DNA from: Synergistales bacterium
GTDB lineage: Bacteria > Synergistota > Synergistia > Synergistales > 79-D21
Direction of reading: 5' to 3'
DNA length: 6,725 bases
Assembly: GCA_015657435.1 (NCBI GenBank)
Contig: JADLKH010000004.1
Coordinates: 190,560-197,284, forward strand
Below, one piece after another: positions 5,801 to 6,725 of the stretch. A program made the position numbers and the translations under genes. The notes under the pieces were generated by a model. The model was not told the DNA's origin, searched no databases, and saw only the letters and a program-made list of their open reading frames with translations. Position 1 is the stretch's first letter; each line of letters begins with the position of its first letter.

Positions 5801-6725
5801 GAAAAAGGCATTTTCCGATCCAGTACAAGATCATGCTTTTGATCGTCACGATCATCGGTCTGTCCCTGATCCTCACGGGACTGATCGTTGAGCGGGCGGT
5901 CGTGCCGCGCTTCGAGAGGCAGATTGCCCTTCACGCGAGGGACCTGGCGTTCACCGTCGCCGAAATCCCCGAGGTCAAGAAGTATGTCGACTGGCCGGAG
6001 GCCGAGCACCTTCTGCAGGCTCTTCTCGAGGAGATCGCCGTGAATTCCAACGTGAAGTTCATCCTGGCGATCGGGGGCAGGGACGCCGAACCCGTTCTTG
6101 CCGGGGAGCCCTATTCCAGCCTGCCCGAGGTGACAACCCTTGGCCCGACGGTACGGGCCTACGTTCCGGTCAGCCGGGAGGGGAAAAAAGTCGGTGCGGT
6201 GGCGGTCTACTTCTGGACGAACGACATCAACCTCCTGATCTGGAACCTGCGAAAGAAGATCATCATGGCGATCATCATCGCCATGATCGTGGGCATTTTC
6301 TTCGCCCACCTTCTCTCGAAGAACATCAAGAGGACCATGCTGGGCATGGAGCCCCACGAACTGGCCGCGCTTCTGACGGAGCGGGAGATTCTGCTGGAGT
6401 CCGTCAAAGAGGGGATTCTCGCCGTCGACAAGAACGGCCTGATCCTGTTCGTCAACACGAACGCCCGGTCGATGATGAACCTGCCTCCCAGGGAATCCCT
6501 GATCGGTGAACCGCTCGAAAGATACGTTCCCAATTCCCGGCTGAAGGAGGTCATCCAGTCCGGGGAAGCCGAAACGGACCAGGAGCAGGACCTGGGCAGG
6601 GGCCGGATCATCACCAACCGCATCCCCTTGAAGGTTCGCGGGAAAATCTACGGTGCGATCGCCAGCTTCAGGAACATCGACGAAATGCAGGTTCTTGCGG
6701 AGGAACTGACCGGGCCCAGAAGATG
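5797..6725 (+). CDS. CitA/DcuS-like membrane sensor histidine kinase (N-terminal part, cut by window end)
   Basis: An open frame of 309 codons runs off the window end. Residues 2-11 are basic, followed by a first membrane helix at about 11-31, an extracytoplasmic sensor domain at about 35-148, a second helix at about 154-173 and a PAS domain at about 195-300. The linker M-E-P-H-E-L-A-A-L-L-T-E-R-E (184-197) and S-V-K-E-G-I-L-A-V-D (202-211) are typical of the CitA/DcuS/DctS family, as is L-G-P-T-V-R-A-Y-V-P-V (115-125). The kinase domain and its phospho-accepting histidine lie beyond the window. Known members sense citrate, malate, fumarate or succinate and pair with a response regulator. Here the usual R-Y-x-H-P ligand segment is missing, so the ligand is uncertain. 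The ATG at 5797 is chosen because it leads straight into the basic stretch and first helix; it lacks a clear ribosome binding site. Confidence 0.85.
   Translation, partial: MRKRHFPIQYKIMLLIVTIIGLSLILTGLIVERAVVPRFERQIALHARDLAFTVAEIPEVKKYVDWPEAEHLLQALLEEIAVNSNVKFILAIGGRDAEPVLAGEPYSSLPEVTTLGPTVRAYVPVSREGKKVGAVAVYFWTNDINLLIWNLRKKIIMAIIIAMIVGIFFAHLLSKNIKRTMLGMEPHELAALLTEREILLESVKEGILAVDKNGLILFVNTNARSMMNLPPRESLIGEPLERYVPNSRLKEVIQSGEAETDQEQDLGRGRIITNRIPLKVRGKIYGAIASFRNIDEMQVLAEELTGPRR

Noticed and set aside
6262..6287. Perfect 11-bp inverted repeat (ATCATGGCGAT / ATCGCCATGAT, 4-nt loop) inside the kinase gene
   Set aside because: It lies in the second membrane helix, where repeated Ile, Met and Ala codons (I-I-M-A-I-I-I-A-M-I) give a palindrome by chance. 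No T run follows and it is in the middle of a gene.

Overview
The window looks like chromosomal sequence from a GC-rich, probably anaerobic bacterium. A two-subunit Fe-S fumarase, a CitA/DcuS-type sensor kinase and an apparent selenocysteine gene together fit a Desulfobacterota (deltaproteobacterial) or syntroph-like host. That placement is inferred from gene content, not from a marker gene. No tRNA, rRNA, mobile element or CRISPR array was seen.

Left part (1-3495, + strand): a compact C4-dicarboxylate operon. It holds the C-terminal end of the class I fumarase alpha subunit, the complete class I fumarase beta subunit, a complete class II fumarase (fumC) and a malic enzyme. Gaps are 12-28 nt, each internal gene has a strong AGGAGG-type ribosome binding site, and a strong hairpin closes the unit. 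Together the products interconvert fumarate, malate and pyruvate, with two unrelated fumarases doing the same reaction.

Middle (3513-4942): a single MmgE/PrpD-family gene, then a 17-bp perfect hairpin that lies between convergent genes and can serve as terminator for both.

Right part, minus strand (4953-5610): the most notable item. What looks like two short ORFs is one peroxiredoxin-like gene with an in-frame TGA exactly where the family has the first cysteine of its W-C-P-Y-C active site. Directly downstream of the TGA is a strong hairpin with a GU-containing loop at the spacing of a bacterial SECIS element. The gene is therefore read as a selenoprotein with a U-x-x-C redox centre, starting at a TTG codon behind an AGGAGGG site and 214 residues long.

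Right end, plus strand (5723-6725): a sigma70-like promoter followed by a CitA/DcuS-like membrane sensor kinase, cut by the window edge before its kinase domain. Its periplasmic sensor domain lacks the usual Arg/His ligand motif. It could sense a C4-dicarboxylate or other carboxylate linked to the left-hand operon, but this is inference.
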